A DNA stretch of 64,000 bases from Maritimibacter sp. (lineage in GTDB: Bacteria; Pseudomonadota; Alphaproteobacteria; Rhodobacterales; Rhodobacteraceae). A program made the position numbers and the translations under genes. The notes under the pieces were generated by a model. It was not told the DNA's origin. It worked only from the letters and a program-made list of their open reading frames with translations, and ran no database searches. Positions 51,952 through 61,233 of this stretch are shown piece by piece. The DNA is taken from contig JAABTN010000001.1 of the NCBI GenBank assembly GCA_011389895.1, forward strand, positions 124,001-188,000, given 5' to 3'. Numbering within the stretch: the first letter of the stretch is position 1; each line of letters begins with the position of its first letter.

Positions 51952-53538
51952 ATGTCTTTGATTTCATGGACCCGCCGCGGCCTTTTTGCCGCTGCCGCCA
52001 GCACCGCGCTGATTGCCGGTCTTGGCCTTGCCCCGGCGCCGCTATCGGCCCAGACGCCGCCCGGCGTTCTGATCGTCGGCCAGATCGCCGAGCCGAAATC
52101 GCTCGACCCGGCCGCGGTCACGGCGGTGAACGATTTCCGCATCCTCGTGAACCTCTACGAGGGGCTCGTGCAGTATAAATCCGGCACGCTTGAGGTTGAA
52201 CCGGCACTGGCCGAAAGCTGGGAGGTGTCGGAGGACGGCACCGTCTACACCTTCAAGCTGCGCGAGGGTGTGACGTTTCATGACGGAACGCCCCTGAATG
52301 CCGAGGCGGTGAAATTCAACTTTGACCGGATGCTGAACGAAGATCATCCCTATCACGACACCGGGCCCTTCCCGCTGGCGTTCTTCTTCTCGTCGGTGGA
52401 GACCACCGAGGCGGTCGATGATCTCACGGTGAAATTCACCTTGAACGAACCCTACGCGCCGTTCCTGTCCAACCTCGCCTATCCCACCGGCCTTCTGGTT
52501 TCGCCCGCTGCGGTCGAGACCCATGGCGCCGATTTCGGGCGCAACCCGGCGGGCACAGGCCCCTTCACCTTCGGGGAATGGCGCTCGAACGAGGCCGTGG
52601 TGATCGAGAAGAACCCGGACTACTGGGGCGATCCGGCAGGCACCGACGCGGTCGTGTTCCGGCCCATCACCGATGCCAACACCCGCGTGGCCGAAATGCT
52701 CTCGGGTGGGATCGACATGATGGTCGAAGTGCCGCCCACCGCGTTGTCGGAGTTTCAAGGCAACGACTATCAGGTGGTAGAGCAAGCAGGCCCGCACGTC
52801 TGGTTCCTGATCCTCAACGCAAAGGAAGGCCCCTTTGCCGACAAGCTGGTGCGCCAGGCGGCGAACTACGCGATCAACAAGGAAGCGATCGTGAACGACG
52901 TGTTGGAAGGCACGGCGGAAGTCGCGGCGGGCCCGACGCCCCCGGCCTTTGCCTGGGCCTATAACGAAAGCCTCGATCCCTATCCCTACGATCCCGACAA
53001 GGCCCGGAGCCTTCTGGAAGAAGCCGGGGCGGACGGGGCCGAATTGACATTCTACGTCACCGAGGGCGGCTCAGGCATGCTGGACCCGATCCCGATGGGC
53101 ACGGCGATCCAGGCTGACCTGAACGCGGTCGGCTTCGACGTCAAGATCGAGACCTACGAATGGAACACTTTCCTTGGCGAAGTGAACCCGGGGCTTGAGG
53201 GCAAGGCGGACATGGCCGAGATGGCGTGGATGACCAACGATCCCGATACGCTGCCGTATCTTGCCCTGCGCACCGACGCCTGGCCCGAGAGCGGCGGGTT
53301 CAATTCCGGTTACTATTCGAACCCCGAGGTCGACGCGCTGCTTGAACAGGCCCGCGTCTCCACGGACCAGGAAGAGCGTGCGTCACTGTATCAAGAGATG
53401 CAGACCATCGTTCAGGACGACGCGCCATGGGTCTTTGTCGCCAACTGGAAACAGAACGCGGTGACCACGGATCGTGTCGAGAACTTCCAACTGCAACCTT
53501 CGTTCCTGCTTGAACTTGAGAACGTGGTGAAAAACTGA
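51952..53538 (+). CDS. Family-5 ABC substrate-binding protein (dipeptide/oligopeptide type)
   Basis: The 528-residue exported protein has a signal peptide (SWTRRGLFAAAASTALIAGL, cleavage near LSAQ; the twin Arg may make it Tat-dependent) and the DppA layout: GQIAEPKSLDPAAVTAVNDF, AESWEVSEDGTVYTFKLREGV, TFHDGTPLNAEAVKFNFDRM and AANYAINKEAIV. It captures a peptide-like or other cationic solute for the following permease-ATPase genes. ATG 51952 follows GGGAG. A strong intercistronic hairpin follows, as is common after abundant binding proteins. Confidence 0.88.
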   Translation: MSLISWTRRGLFAAAASTALIAGLGLAPAPLSAQTPPGVLIVGQIAEPKSLDPAAVTAVNDFRILVNLYEGLVQYKSGTLEVEPALAESWEVSEDGTVYTFKLREGVTFHDGTPLNAEAVKFNFDRMLNEDHPYHDTGPFPLAFFFSSVETTEAVDDLTVKFTLNEPYAPFLSNLAYPTGLLVSPAAVETHGADFGRNPAGTGPFTFGEWRSNEAVVIEKNPDYWGDPAGTDAVVFRPITDANTRVAEMLSGGIDMMVEVPPTALSEFQGNDYQVVEQAGPHVWFLILNAKEGPFADKLVRQAANYAINKEAIVNDVLEGTAEVAAGPTPPAFAWAYNESLDPYPYDPDKARSLLEEAGADGAELTFYVTEGGSGMLDPIPMGTAIQADLNAVGFDVKIETYEWNTFLGEVNPGLEGKADMAEMAWMTNDPDTLPYLALRTDAWPESGGFNSGYYSNPEVDALLEQARVSTDQEERASLYQEMQTIVQDDAPWVFVANWKQNAVTTDRVENFQLQPSFLLELENVVKN

Positions 53539-53544
53539 GGCCAT

Positions 53545-53578
53545 CCGGTGCGGGGGACGTGCCCCCGCGCCGCACCCG
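53545..53578 (+). terminator. Intercistronic GC hairpin after the binding protein gene
   Basis: GCGGGGG (53550-53556) pairs with CCCCCGC (53562-53568), and the outer CGGTGCGG can alternatively pair with CCGCACCCG. No T-run follows. It may stabilise the upstream mRNA or partly stop transcription before the permease gene. Confidence 0.45.
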
Positions 53579-53657
53579 GTGCCGCGTGCACCGCGCACCC
53601 ACATGAGATTTCTGCTCAAGAGAAGGACAGGCACGTCTGTGGCTGAACGGTATCCAC

Positions 53658-54605
53658 ATGGGCCCATACATCCTGAAACGCCTGATTTCGGCCATCCCGG
53701 TTCTTCTGGGGATCACGGTGATCGTGTTCCTGATCATGGCGATGATCCCGGGCGACCCGGCGACCGCGATCCTTGGAAGCTACGCGACACCTGAAAACGT
53801 CGAGAAGCTGAACCGGGATCTTGGTTTGGACAAACCCCTGATCTCGCGCTATTTCATCTGGCTCGGCAATATGCTGACCGGCGATTTCGGGCGAAGTTTC
53901 AGCCTCAATCGCCCGGTGCTGGACGAGATCCTTGAACGCTTCAACGCCACCTTGATCCTTGCCGGCACCGCGTTTGTGATCTGCTCGTTTTTCGGCATTC
54001 TTGCCGGCGTCATCTCCGCCGCGCGTCAGTATGGGTTCGCGGACAAGGCGATCACCTTCGTGGTGCTCATCGGCATCTCGGTGCCGTCCTTCTTTCTCGG
54101 GATGATGATGATCCTGCTCTTTTCGGTGAACCTGCGCTGGCTGCCGGTTTCGGGTATGTATGCGATTTATGGCGGCGGGGATCTTGCCGATCTCGCCCGG
54201 CATCTGGTCATGCCCGCGGTCGCGCTCGCGGTGGTTGCCACCGGCGTAATCGCGCGCCTGTCGCGCTCGGCCATGCTCGAAGTGCTGCGGCAGGATTTCA
54301 TCCGCACCGCGCGCGCCAAGGGGGTGCGCGAGGGCCGCGTGCTTTATGGTCATGCGCTTCGGGCGGCCATGGTGTCGATCATCCCGGTGCTGGGCATCCA
54401 GGCGGGGTTCGTCCTGTCGGGGTCGGTGTTCATCGAGATCGTGTTTCAATGGCCCGGCGTGGGCCGGATGCTGGTGGACGCGATCCTGACCCGTGATCTG
54501 CTTCTGGTGCAGGGGGGCGTTGTCTTCGTCGCGGCCTGCTATGTGCTTTTCAACATCTGCGTGGATGTGGCGCAGTCGCTTCTCGACCCGAGGATCAAGA
54601 CATGA
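53658..54605 (+). CDS. DppB-type ABC transporter permease
   Basis: The 315-residue inner-membrane protein has the DppB N-terminus (YILKRLISAIPVLLGITVIVFLI), the EAA-like coupling loop with RTARAKGVREGRVLYGHALR and the C-terminal IEIVFQWPGVGRMLVDAILTRD motif. It is the first membrane subunit of the importer. The ribosome binding site is weak and 119 bases separate it from the binding-protein stop. Its stop overlaps the next gene start. Confidence 0.9.
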   Translation: MGPYILKRLISAIPVLLGITVIVFLIMAMIPGDPATAILGSYATPENVEKLNRDLGLDKPLISRYFIWLGNMLTGDFGRSFSLNRPVLDEILERFNATLILAGTAFVICSFFGILAGVISAARQYGFADKAITFVVLIGISVPSFFLGMMMILLFSVNLRWLPVSGMYAIYGGGDLADLARHLVMPAVALAVVATGVIARLSRSAMLEVLRQDFIRTARAKGVREGRVLYGHALRAAMVSIIPVLGIQAGFVLSGSVFIEIVFQWPGVGRMLVDAILTRDLLLVQGGVVFVAACYVLFNICVDVAQSLLDPRIKT

Positions 54606-56470
54606 TGTTCCTCAGGCTCCTTTTCCGCAACCGGCTGGCGGCCATGGGCGCCATCGTTCTGGCGATCATCCTCATTTTGGTGCTGGCTATCCCGATCCTG
54701 CCGTTGCAAGACCCGGACGTAATCAAGACCTCGGACCGGTTTCTGAAGCCGTTTTCCGATGGCCATCTTCTGGGCACCGACCATCTTGGGCGTGACCTTC
54801 TGGCCCGGCTGTTGCACGGCACGCGGTTGTCGCTGGCGGTGGGTATCTTCGCAGCGCTCATCGCGGCCACCATCGGCTCGGCGGTGGGGATCGTCGCGGG
54901 GTATTTCGGCGGGCGGATCGACAACGTCATCATGCGCGGCATCGACATGCTGATGGCCTTTCCCTACATCCTCCTTGCGCTTGCGATCGTCGCGGCGCTG
55001 GGCCCCGGGCTAATGAATGCGCTGATCGCCGTGGCCGCCGTGAACATTCCGTTCTTCGCCCGCAACATCCGTGGCATCACGGTGGGGCTCGCCGGGCGCG
55101 AGTTTATTGACGCGGCACGGCTTTCGGGCATGGGGCATGGCCGGATCATCCTGACGGAGCTATTGCCAAACGTGCTCTCGACCATCGTCATCGCGATGTC
55201 GACGACCGTGGGTTGGATGATCCTCGAAACCGCCGGCCTGTCGTTTCTTGGCCTCGGCTCGCAGCCGCCCCAGGCCGATCTTGGGTCCATGCTGGGCGAG
55301 GCACGCTCGGCGCTTATCACCAATCCGCATACCTCGATCATTCCGGGGATCATGATTTTCCTGATCGTCATGTCGATCAACCTTCTGGGCGACGGGGTGC
55401 GCGATGCGCTTGACCCACGTCTGCGCTCGGGGGCCCTGTCGCGGCCCCGTGCCAAGACCATCGTGGATCGCAAGGGCGAAGTGCCCGCCGACGACGGCAA
55501 GGGGCTTTTGAACCTGCAGTCGCTCGACACGCAGTTTCACGTCAGCAACCGCGTCTACCGCGCGGTGAATGACGTGTCGCTCTTCGTGAACCGGGGCGAA
55601 TGCCTTGGGATCATCGGCGAATCCGGATCGGGAAAATCGGTCACCGCGCTCTCCGTCATGGGGCTTGTCGCTTCCCCTCCCGGTGTCGTGACGGGGGGTG
55701 CGGTGCGCTACGAGGGCGAAGACCTGTTGGCGGCGCCGTATGAAAGCCTGCGTGAGAAGCGCGGCAACAAGGTTGCCTATATCTTCCAAGACCCGCTCTC
55801 GACCCTGCATCCGCTCTACCGCGTGGGCGACCAGTTGATGGAAGCGATACAGGTGCACCACAAGGTGACGGATGCAGAGGCGAAGCAGCGCGCCATCGAG
55901 CTTTTGATGTCCGTGCGCATTCCGAACGCCGAAAGCCGCATTCGAAACTATCCGCATGAAATGTCGGGCGGGATGCGCCAGCGTGTTGGCATTGCCATGG
56001 CGCTGGCCAACGATCCCGATGTGATCATCGCGGATGAGCCGACCACGGCGCTCGACGTCACGGTGCAGGCCCAAATCCTCGCGTTGCTGGATGATCTGCG
56101 GCGTGAACGCGGTCTGGCGATCGTCTTCATCACGCATGACTTCGGTGTCGTGGCACAGCTTTGCGACCGGGTGGCGGTCATGTATGGCGGGCGGATCGTG
56201 GAAGAGGGGACCACGACCGATATCCTCGATCATCCTGCACATCCCTATACCAAGCGCCTGATGGACTGCGTGCCGGAACTGGGCGGCGGCAAACGTGCCT
56301 TGGCCGCGATCCCGGGCTTGCCCCCGATGGTGTCCGACCTTCCGCCCGGATGCGCCTTTGCCCCGCGATGCGACAAGGCGACCGAGGCTTGCCGCAAGGG
56401 CGAGATCGCGCTGTCCGGGTCCGAAACCCGCGCCGTTCGGTGTATTCACCCCGAGGAGGAGATCGCATGA
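54602..56470 (+). CDS. Fused DppC permease and DppD ATPase
   Basis: The 622-residue protein is one continuous frame joining a DppC-type permease (about 1-285; GRDLLARLLHGTRLSLAVG, AARLSGMGHGRIILTELLPN) to an ABC ATPase of the DppD type (about 305-622; Walker A GESGSGKSV, signature MSGGMRQRVGIAMAL, Walker B VIIADEPTTALDV, and the C-terminal LPPGCAFAPRCDKATEAC extension seen in oligopeptide ATPases). No stop or frameshift is seen between domains. The fusion forces a 1:1 ratio of permease and ATPase. It overlaps both neighbouring genes. Confidence 0.9.
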   Translation: MMFLRLLFRNRLAAMGAIVLAIILILVLAIPILPLQDPDVIKTSDRFLKPFSDGHLLGTDHLGRDLLARLLHGTRLSLAVGIFAALIAATIGSAVGIVAGYFGGRIDNVIMRGIDMLMAFPYILLALAIVAALGPGLMNALIAVAAVNIPFFARNIRGITVGLAGREFIDAARLSGMGHGRIILTELLPNVLSTIVIAMSTTVGWMILETAGLSFLGLGSQPPQADLGSMLGEARSALITNPHTSIIPGIMIFLIVMSINLLGDGVRDALDPRLRSGALSRPRAKTIVDRKGEVPADDGKGLLNLQSLDTQFHVSNRVYRAVNDVSLFVNRGECLGIIGESGSGKSVTALSVMGLVASPPGVVTGGAVRYEGEDLLAAPYESLREKRGNKVAYIFQDPLSTLHPLYRVGDQLMEAIQVHHKVTDAEAKQRAIELLMSVRIPNAESRIRNYPHEMSGGMRQRVGIAMALANDPDVIIADEPTTALDVTVQAQILALLDDLRRERGLAIVFITHDFGVVAQLCDRVAVMYGGRIVEEGTTTDILDHPAHPYTKRLMDCVPELGGGKRALAAIPGLPPMVSDLPPGCAFAPRCDKATEACRKGEIALSGSETRAVRCIHPEEEIA

Positions 56471-57423
56471 CCCCCGCGTTGAAAGTCGAAAACCTCGCAA
56501 AGACCTTTGGTGTGGGTGGGGGCCTCTTTGGCCGCCCCGCCGCCGGGGTGCGCGCGGTGCGCCCGATGTCCTTCGAAGTGGCGACCGGCGAGACGCTTGG
56601 CATCGTGGGCGAGTCCGGTTGTGGCAAATCCACCTTGGCGCGCATGCTCGTCGGGCTTCTGGACCCGACCGAGGGGTCGATCGAGATCGAGGGTCGCGCG
56701 CTGGACAATGCCGACCCGGCGGCCTTCGGGCGGCTGATCCAGTACATGTTCCAAGACCCGGTGTCCTCGCTCAACCCGCGCAAGACGATCAAGCAGATCA
56801 TGGAAGCACCGCTAAAGCGGCTCTACGGGATGGGCCGGACCGAGCGCGACACGCGCATCGACGAGATCTTCGACAGCGTCAACCTGCGCTCGGAATTCCT
56901 CGACCGCTACCCGCACGAATTTTCGGGCGGGCAGGCACAGCGGATCGGGGTGGCCCGCGCGCTCGCCGCCGCGCCACGCATCATCATTCTGGATGAGCCG
57001 GTGTCTGCGCTCGACGTGTCGGTGCAGGCGCAGGTGCTCAACCTGCTCAGGGATCTGAAAACCGAGTTCAACCTGACCTACCTGTTCATTTCCCATGACC
57101 TCGCGGTGGTCGAGGCGGTGTCGGACCGGATCGTGGTGCTATATTTTGGTGCGGTGGTCGAGATCGGCAAGGCCGAGGAGATCTTTGCGCGCCCGCGTCA
57201 TCCCTATACAAAGCTTCTGGCGGACTCGGCGCCGGTCGTCGGACGCCCCCTGAAGGCGCCGGAACAGAAAGACAGCGAGTTGCCAGACCCGCTGAACCCG
57301 CCGCCCGGCTGTGCCTTTGCGACCCGGTGCCCGAGGGCGACAGAGATTTGCCGCGAAAAGGAACCGATGCTTGAGCCCCACGGAGGAGATCAATTTGCCG
57401 CCTGTTTCCATCCGCTCGAATGA
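56467..57423 (+). CDS. DppF-type ABC transporter ATPase
   Basis: The 318-residue ATPase has Walker A GESGCGKST, signature FSGGQAQRIGVARAL, Walker B IIILDEPVSALDV and the C-terminal PPGCAFATRCPRATEIC oligopeptide-binding extension, in some members a [4Fe-4S] site. It pairs with the ATPase half of the fused subunit. Its start overlaps the previous stop (ATGA), and its 3' end overlaps the start of the GntR gene by 29 bases. Confidence 0.9.
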   Translation: MTPALKVENLAKTFGVGGGLFGRPAAGVRAVRPMSFEVATGETLGIVGESGCGKSTLARMLVGLLDPTEGSIEIEGRALDNADPAAFGRLIQYMFQDPVSSLNPRKTIKQIMEAPLKRLYGMGRTERDTRIDEIFDSVNLRSEFLDRYPHEFSGGQAQRIGVARALAAAPRIIILDEPVSALDVSVQAQVLNLLRDLKTEFNLTYLFISHDLAVVEAVSDRIVVLYFGAVVEIGKAEEIFARPRHPYTKLLADSAPVVGRPLKAPEQKDSELPDPLNPPPGCAFATRCPRATEICREKEPMLEPHGGDQFAACFHPLE

Positions 57424-58159
57424 TGGCCCAAAGCAATCGCGCCCGACCCAGGTCGCCGAAGCGATCAAGGATTTCATCGTGCGCGAAGGGTTACTGCCCG
57501 GTGATCGCATCCCTTCCGAAGCGGAGCTGATCGAGCGGTTTTCCATGGCCAAGGGCACGATCCGCGAGGCCCTTCGGCTCCTCGATGCGCAGGGGCTGGT
57601 CAAATCGCGCACCGGGCCGGGGGGCGGCACCTTCGTGCACGCGGTCTCGACCGAACGGGCCGAGGCACTTTTGGCCAATTACTTCTATTTCAAGGATCTG
57701 AAAATATCCGACATCTACCAGCTTCGCCGGGTGTTGGAGCCGGAACTGGTGGCAAGCCTCGCGGGGCAATTGCCAATCCGCGTGTTGCACGAGCTTGAGG
57801 ACATTCTCGACAGCTACAGCGAACCGGCCAGCACCGACGAGGAAGAGCGCGACCAACATGTCGCCTCGCTTCGGTTTCACAAGGTTCTGGCGGACCAGAC
57901 CGAGAACCCGCTTTTGTCTTTCGCGATCGGGTTCATGTTGACGATCCTGTCCGACATCACCGTGTCGCGGCGGCTTTACAGGCCCATCAACCTCGACCTC
58001 TGGGCGCGTGGCCGCGATTACCAGATGCGTTTGCTCGCCGCGTTGCGCGAAGGCGACAGCAAGGCCGCGCGCGCGATCATGACCGCGCATATGCAGACTG
58101 CCCAACCGCTCATGGAAGGGCAAGAGGCGGTGTCGCTCAAGCGTTTTATTCGCGAGTGA
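57395..58159 (+). CDS. GntR/FadR-family regulator
   Basis: The 254-residue protein has a GntR winged helix (QVAEAIKDFIVREGLLPGDRIPSEAELIERFSMAKGTIREALRLL, described in parts; LVKSRTGPGGGTFV forms the wing) and an all-helical FadR/FCD-like effector domain. The TTG at 57395 is chosen because an ideal GGAGGAG lies six bases upstream and no ATG is suitably placed. It overlaps the end of the ATPase gene and so is part of the importer operon. It probably controls the importer and perhaps the convergent carnitine-type operon. Its last 14 bases overlap the end of the convergent dehydrogenase gene. Confidence 0.85.
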   Translation: MPPVSIRSNDGPKQSRPTQVAEAIKDFIVREGLLPGDRIPSEAELIERFSMAKGTIREALRLLDAQGLVKSRTGPGGGTFVHAVSTERAEALLANYFYFKDLKISDIYQLRRVLEPELVASLAGQLPIRVLHELEDILDSYSEPASTDEEERDQHVASLRFHKVLADQTENPLLSFAIGFMLTILSDITVSRRLYRPINLDLWARGRDYQMRLLAALREGDSKAARAIMTAHMQTAQPLMEGQEAVSLKRFIRE

Positions 58160-59138
58160 TCGGGCCTTTCGCCCGGCTCTCATCCGGCCCAAGCCGCGCT
58201 TCGTGGTCACGCACCACGCCGCCCGCGCCGCTTCCCGTCGCCTTCAACGCGCGCAGGATGCCGACGAGATTGTCGTCACGCAGACGCTCCAGGTCGCGGA
58301 CCGACAGGTGCCCGGATTGCGCGTCGGACTGGCCCGCGATCAGATCGACAAGCGCGTCGTCGAATTCCGGCACATCGGTGAGCCTGCTCCAGGGCCAGGA
58401 CAGGGCGGGGCCGAATTGGGCCAGGAAATGCGTCATCCCTGCCTCACCCCCCGCGATACGGTAGGTTTCGAACAGGCCCATTTGCGCCCATCGCAGGCCA
58501 AAGCCCATGCGGATCGCCTCGTCGATCTCTTCGGTCGTGGCGACCCCGTCCTTCACCATCCAGAGGCTTTCGCGCCAGACCGCTTCCAGCAACCGGTCCG
58601 CGATATGGGCGTCGATTTCCTTGCGTAGGGTCAAAGGGTGCATCCCGATCCCGCGCAGGATGTCGGCGGCGCGAAGACAGATCCCGGCGTCTCCCACAAG
58701 CTCGACCAGCGGCAGAAGGTAGACCGGGTTGAAGGGGTGCGCCACGATGGCCTTGGCCCCCTGTCCCCCCTGCGCGTTAAGCTGCGTCGGGCGAAACCCG
58801 GACGTCGACGACCCCAGCACGGTATCGGCCCCAAGGTAGGGCGCAATATCGGCATAGACCCGATGCTTGAGCGACAAGGTTTCCGGCACGCTTTCTTGCA
58901 CCCATGCCGCATCTGTTACAGCCGCGCCGGGGTCGGTATGAAAGGTGAGCGTGCCCTCGCGCGGCAAGGGCCGGTCATAAAGTGCGGGAAGCGCGCGGCG
59001 GGCCCCGGAAAGCACCTCACCGATCTTGCGCTTGGCGTCGGGGTCAGGGTCATAAACAGCTACGTCCCAGCCGTTCAACAAAAACCGCGCGGCCCATCCG
59101 CCGCCGATCACGCCCCCGCCAAGCACCGCGGCCTTCAT
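58146..59138 (-). CDS. L-carnitine dehydrogenase (3-hydroxyacyl-CoA dehydrogenase fold)
   Basis: The 330-residue protein has an NAD-binding Rossmann motif (VLGGGVIGGGWAARF), SSTSGFRPTQL, AHPFNPVYLLPLVELVG, and RLLEAVWRESLWMVKDGVATTEEIDEAIRMG with GMTHFLAQFGPALSWPW, a series very like bacterial carnitine dehydrogenases. It would oxidise L-carnitine to 3-dehydrocarnitine with NAD. The adjacent BKACE gene, whose stop overlaps its start, supplies the next step. Generic 3-hydroxybutyryl-CoA dehydrogenase is less likely given these motifs. Confidence 0.82.
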   Translation of the reverse strand: MKAAVLGGGVIGGGWAARFLLNGWDVAVYDPDPDAKRKIGEVLSGARRALPALYDRPLPREGTLTFHTDPGAAVTDAAWVQESVPETLSLKHRVYADIAPYLGADTVLGSSTSGFRPTQLNAQGGQGAKAIVAHPFNPVYLLPLVELVGDAGICLRAADILRGIGMHPLTLRKEIDAHIADRLLEAVWRESLWMVKDGVATTEEIDEAIRMGFGLRWAQMGLFETYRIAGGEAGMTHFLAQFGPALSWPWSRLTDVPEFDDALVDLIAGQSDAQSGHLSVRDLERLRDDNLVGILRALKATGSGAGGVVRDHEARLGPDESRAKGPITRE

Positions 59139-60046
59139 GCCGGGGCTCGCTTTTCAAGCCCGAGTTTGTCGCGCACCTCGGTCGGGCCGATCACCCGCGC
59201 CCCCATCCGCTCGATGATCCCCACGGCGCGTTCGACAAGTTGTGCGTTGGTGGCCAGAACCCGCTTGTCGAGCATCAGGTTGTCCTCAAGCCCGACCCGC
59301 ACGTTGCCCCCTGCCAGAACCGCCGCCGCGACATAAGCCATCTGGTCCCGGCCCAGAGAGAAGGCCGACCAATGCCAGTCGGCGGGGATGTTGTTCACCA
59401 TGGCGAGGAAGGTGTTGAGATCATTGGGTGCCCCCCACGGCACACCCATGCAAAGCTGGACCAGCGCCGGGGTGTCGAGCACGCGGTTCTCGACAAGCTG
59501 GCGTGCATACCACAAATGACCGGTATCGAAGGCCTCGATCTCGGGTTTCACGCCAAGCTCGGTCATGCGCTGCCCCATAGCGGTGAGCATCCCGGGCGTG
59601 TTCGTCATCACGTAATCGGCTTCGGCAAAATTCATCGTGCCGCAATCCAGCGTGCAGATTTCCGGCAGGCAGGCGGCGATATGGGTCAGGCGGTCTTCGG
59701 CCCCGATCATGTCGGTCGCAGCCGTGTTGAGGGGCAGGGGCGCGTCGGGCGGGCCAAAGACCATGTCGCCACCCATGCCGGCGGTCAGGTTCAGGATCAC
59801 GTCTACCTCGGCGTCGCGAATGCGTTCGGTCACCTCGCGAAAAAGCGCCGGGTCGCGCGACGGCGCGCCGGTTTCGGGATCGCGCACATGGCAATGCACC
59901 ACCGCCGCGCCAGCCTTTGCCGCGTCGATGGCGCTGTCGGCGATCGCGCGCGGACTGCGCGGCACATGGGGCGAGCGGTCCTGTGTCGCGCCGGAGCCGG
60001 TGACGGCACAGGTGACAAAGACGTCTCGGTTCATGGCAAGAGGCAT
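59135..60046 (-). CDS. Beta-keto acid cleavage enzyme (BKACE, DUF849), probable dehydrocarnitine cleavage
   Basis: The 303-residue TIM-barrel protein belongs to the BKACE family, with zinc-binding His51 and His53 (VVHCHVRDP), LNLTAGMGGDM and NVRVGLEDNLML near the C-terminus. These enzymes exchange the beta-keto acid with acetyl-CoA, giving acetoacetate and an acyl-CoA; for dehydrocarnitine the product is betainyl-CoA. The coupled carnitine dehydrogenase supports that substrate. No betainyl-CoA thioesterase is seen in this window. ATG 60046 follows GAAAGG. Confidence 0.82.
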   Translation of the reverse strand: MPLAMNRDVFVTCAVTGSGATQDRSPHVPRSPRAIADSAIDAAKAGAAVVHCHVRDPETGAPSRDPALFREVTERIRDAEVDVILNLTAGMGGDMVFGPPDAPLPLNTAATDMIGAEDRLTHIAACLPEICTLDCGTMNFAEADYVMTNTPGMLTAMGQRMTELGVKPEIEAFDTGHLWYARQLVENRVLDTPALVQLCMGVPWGAPNDLNTFLAMVNNIPADWHWSAFSLGRDQMAYVAAAVLAGGNVRVGLEDNLMLDKRVLATNAQLVERAVGIIERMGARVIGPTEVRDKLGLEKRAPA

Positions 60047-60100
60047 GTCGGCGCCTTTCGGGGTTGGTGGGGGGCAGGTTGGCGGGCGATCGGTTCGGGG

Positions 60101-60946
60101 TCAGGGTTCGGCCACGACGGGGTTCTGGATCACGCCCAATCCGTCGATCTCGATCCTGACGATATCACCGATCCGAAGATAGTCCCCGGTCTCCATCCCG
60201 ACACCGGCGGGGGTGCCGGTGAACAACACGTCGCCGGGCATCAGTGTGAAGACCTGCGAGATATAGGAAATCTGGTCCGCCAGCTTGTGGATCATCAGGC
60301 TGGTCGAGGCATCCTGTTTCAAAGCCCCGTTCACCCATGTCCTGATCCGCAGGTCTTCGGGGTCCGCCACTTCGTCCGCGGTGGTGATCCACGGGCCGAA
60401 GGGGCCATGGGTGTCAAAGCTTTTGCCCAAGGTGAAGGTGGGCGAGCGCATTTGCCAATCGCGCACGCTCACGTCATTGCCGACCGCGTAACCCGCCACG
60501 ACCGACAGCGCCGCGTCGCGGGGCACGTGGCGGCAGCGTTTTCCGATCACCAAGGCCAATTCGCCCTCAAAATCAAGCTGGTCCGAGACCTTCGGCATCT
60601 CGATCCCCTGCGAGGGGCCATTGACGCAGGACACCTGTTTGTTGAACCAGATCTGGGTGTCGGGCACCTTGACGCCCCGCGCCGCCGCCTTTTCGGCGTG
60701 ATCTTTGTAGTTCATTCCCAGCGCGAGAAGCTTTTGCGGCGCGCCCACCGGGGCCTCAAGCGTCACTTCGGCCAAGGGATGGCGCGCTGCGGTCGCTTCC
60801 CTCACGTCAGCGAAATCGTTTTGGGCTTTTGCGAGCAAGGCGCGCATCGATGTGCCGAAACCGGCGTCCGTCAAGTCGGTGATCTCGTCCCCATCGACGC
60901 GCCCAAGATGGGTCGCACCATTCCGGGTGAAGCGGGCCAGTTTCAT
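60101..60946 (-). CDS. Fumarylacetoacetate hydrolase family protein
   Basis: The 281-residue protein has the FAH fold landmarks LLALGMNYKDHAEK, IWFNKQVSCVNGP, the metal-binding DFEGELALVIG motif, GYAVGNDVSVRDWQ and the C-terminal PGDVLFTGTPAGVG. Relatives include acylpyruvases, 2-hydroxyhepta-2,4-diene-dioate isomerases and oxaloacetate decarboxylases. It is first in the operon with the BKACE and carnitine dehydrogenase genes, but its part in carnitine breakdown is not obvious. The ATG at 60946 was chosen over a longer frame that runs into the intergenic region. Confidence 0.85.
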   Translation of the reverse strand: MKLARFTRNGATHLGRVDGDEITDLTDAGFGTSMRALLAKAQNDFADVREATAARHPLAEVTLEAPVGAPQKLLALGMNYKDHAEKAAARGVKVPDTQIWFNKQVSCVNGPSQGIEMPKVSDQLDFEGELALVIGKRCRHVPRDAALSVVAGYAVGNDVSVRDWQMRSPTFTLGKSFDTHGPFGPWITTADEVADPEDLRIRTWVNGALKQDASTSLMIHKLADQISYISQVFTLMPGDVLFTGTPAGVGMETGDYLRIGDIVRIEIDGLGVIQNPVVAEP

Positions 60947-61139
60947 GGCGGTCTCCAAAAGCCGTTGAATTCGCGTGAATTCTTGTCCGTGTTCCGCCAT
61001 GGCCGCAACCCGTGGCCGGGATTTATTTCCACCCCGCCCGACCGATGGGCAGGGCGGCCATAAATGGAGCAGGCGGGGGGTGGATGCAATTTTTGAACAT
61101 CGGGTCAATTCTGGCGAAAAAATCAAAACACATCAAAGA

Positions 61140-61161
61140 CCTTGCAAAATTCTCTGCAAGG
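61140..61161. promoter_or_regulatory. Putative operator upstream of the BMP transporter operon
   Basis: CCTTGCA (61140-61146), eight bases, then TGCAAGG (61155-61161) form a perfect 7-bp dyad in the AT-rich promoter region, about 110 bases before the binding-protein gene. The regulator is not encoded nearby. Confidence 0.45.
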
Positions 61162-61233
61162 CGGTGCGATACGAATAGGGGGAATCGCTGCCACCCGGCT
61201 GCGCTGGCCTACCCAATAGATACCCACATTGCC

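Noticed and set aside
58982-61063. 693-codon open frame on the plus strand
   Set aside because: It is antisense to three overlapping genes with clear motifs (carnitine dehydrogenase, BKACE, FAH) and looks like composition noise.
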